A DNA stretch of 7,613 nt from Anaerolineae bacterium (lineage in GTDB: Bacteria; Chloroflexota; Anaerolineae; B4-G1). The stretch spans positions 1-7,613 of the forward strand of contig JADHWW010000194.1 in NCBI GenBank assembly GCA_016783285.1. Direction: 5' to 3'. Under the pieces are notes generated by a model. That model saw only the letters and a program-made list of their open reading frames with translations. It was not told the DNA's origin and did not search any database. The translations under genes and the position numbers were made by a program. Below, piece after piece: positions 6,787-7,613 of this stretch. Position 1 is the stretch's first letter. Each line of letters begins with the position of its first letter.

Positions 6787-7613
6787 TTATCGTCCGTGCC
6801 TCCTGTGGAGTTTCCTCACGTAAAACTTGCGCCCCTCGTATTCCGTTTCGGTGAGTTGCCCCTGAGCGATCAGCCCGTGAACGACGGGCCAATCCGCCCC
6901 GGCCCGCGCCAGGAACTCGCTCACCGCCTCCTCCCGCATAGGATGCACGGCGGTGATGCTCAACAGGTCCTCCTCGACGTCGCCCGTAAAGGCGAAAGCA
7001 TTGCCCTCGTACCCGATCAGGTACTCGACTTGCTCCACGCTCTCATTGAGGATCTGGTAGGCCCGATTGATGGTTTCCTCGCCGGGGGCTCGTACCCACT
7101 TTTCCGCCGGTGGCCTGGTGGGGATGGACAAGTAAGCGCGGGCCGGCCGTAGATGGGCCAAAAAGCCAGCGATCTCCCCGACGTGGTCGTTGCCGTCGTT
7201 GACGCCTGCGACGAGCATTGTCTCCGTCACCAGTTCTCCCCCGTAGACGTTCGCAAATTCGAGCATGCCATCCAGGATTGGAGCCAGTCGCAGCGTGCCG
7301 TGAGGCCGGTCAATCTTACGCCAGATCTTTTCCCGCGTGGAATCTATCTTCAGAGAGACCCAATCCGCGCTCATCAGGTTCTCTCTCACATCCTCGCGCC
7401 ACAGGAGGGAACCGCTGGTGATCACGGCGATCTTGATTCCCAGGGGGCTCAGCAACTCAATCTCACGGCCGAGGTTGACGTCCAGCGTGGGCTCCCCATC
7501 GGGCACGAAGGTGAGGTAGTCAATCATCTCCCCGGCCTCCCGCGCCTTTTCGACTTTGTCCCGGACAGCCTGCACGATCTCCCCTGGCTCGTAGAACGCC
7601 TGCCGCTTGACCT
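6787..7613 (-). CDS. COG0731-type radical SAM protein, 5' end outside the window (partial)
   Basis: The open frame runs in from the right edge with 274 codons visible. The GTG at 7575 is internal: codons before it continue the conserved KRQAFYEPGEIV segment, which in this family follows the CxxxCxxC cluster motif by a short distance. That motif therefore lies just beyond the window. Visible signatures are TFVPDGEPTLD (the GEPT motif that contacts SAM), GIKIAVITSGSLLW, and DWVSLKIDS followed by KIDRPH, as in radical SAM proteins related to the wyosine-base enzyme TYW1 (COG0731). The C-terminal 70 residues (FLARAGADWPVVHGLIAQGQ, then EYEGRKFYVRKL) look like a small winged helix. The exact substrate cannot be told from this fragment; a tRNA-modifying role is not implied for all members. 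It is upstream of amrS on the same strand. Confidence 0.82.
   Translation of the reverse strand, partial: VKRQAFYEPGEIVQAVRDKVEKAREAGEMIDYLTFVPDGEPTLDVNLGREIELLSPLGIKIAVITSGSLLWREDVRENLMSADWVSLKIDSTREKIWRKIDRPHGTLRLAPILDGMLEFANVYGGELVTETMLVAGVNDGNDHVGEIAGFLAHLRPARAYLSIPTRPPAEKWVRAPGEETINRAYQILNESVEQVEYLIGYEGNAFAFTGDVEEDLLSITAVHPMREEAVSEFLARAGADWPVVHGLIAQGQLTETEYEGRKFYVRKLHRRHGR

Noticed and set aside
7422..7575. GTG at 7575 as the true start of the COG0731-type gene
   Set aside because: The frame stays open to the edge and the residues before the GTG match a conserved family segment, and a protein starting there would lack the cluster-binding cysteines.

Overview
The window looks like a piece of a GC-rich bacterial chromosome, most likely from the Chloroflexota (Anaerolineae/Caldilineae type). 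That is an inference from the gene mix: a large CHAT protease, a winged-helix/ferredoxin fusion, a DUF234-type ATPase, a PIN-toxin antitoxin and an AmmeMemoRadiSam radical SAM enzyme, with many short palindromic intergenic repeats. No rRNA, tRNA or CRISPR array is visible.

Layout from left to right. At 1-28 (minus) is the first codons of a gene that runs off the left edge and follows the CHAT gene closely. At 67-2184 (minus) is a 705-residue CHAT caspase-like protease with an N-terminal CBS-like region and a middle beta-rich region. Positions 2185-2575 hold two divergent sigma70-like promoters separated by a 141-bp MITE with 18-bp terminal inverted repeats and a 10-bp target duplication, then a tandem pair of 39/40-nt palindromic repeats in the leader of the next gene. 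At 2576-3658 (plus) is a redox protein joining a winged helix, two cysteine-rich middle clusters and a C-terminal 2[4Fe-4S] ferredoxin. At 3745-5151 (plus) is an AAA ATPase/DUF234 protein with its own consensus promoter and a 35-nt palindrome at the expected transcription start.

Positions 5152-5330 are a scar. Directly after the ATPase stop lie the last ten codons and stop of a second copy of the ferredoxin gene (same residues, nine silent base differences). Tail-to-tail with it lies the C-terminal end of a PIN-domain toxin. The cognate antitoxin gene (minus, start 5623) is still present behind a near-perfect promoter, but now reads into the toxin remnant in the wrong frame. At 5715-6734 (minus) is AmrS, the radical SAM enzyme of the AmmeMemoRadiSam system. 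It is preceded in the same direction by a COG0731-type radical SAM gene (6787 to beyond 7613) whose 5' end, including its iron-sulfur cysteine motif, lies outside the window.

How the genes work together: the CHAT gene and its left-hand partner probably form one transcript, and the two radical SAM genes another. The ferredoxin and ATPase genes each have their own promoter. The strongest new observations are the duplicated ferredoxin tail flanking the ATPase unit, the MITE that split a compact divergent promoter, the palindromes placed exactly at two transcription starts, and an antitoxin left without its toxin.
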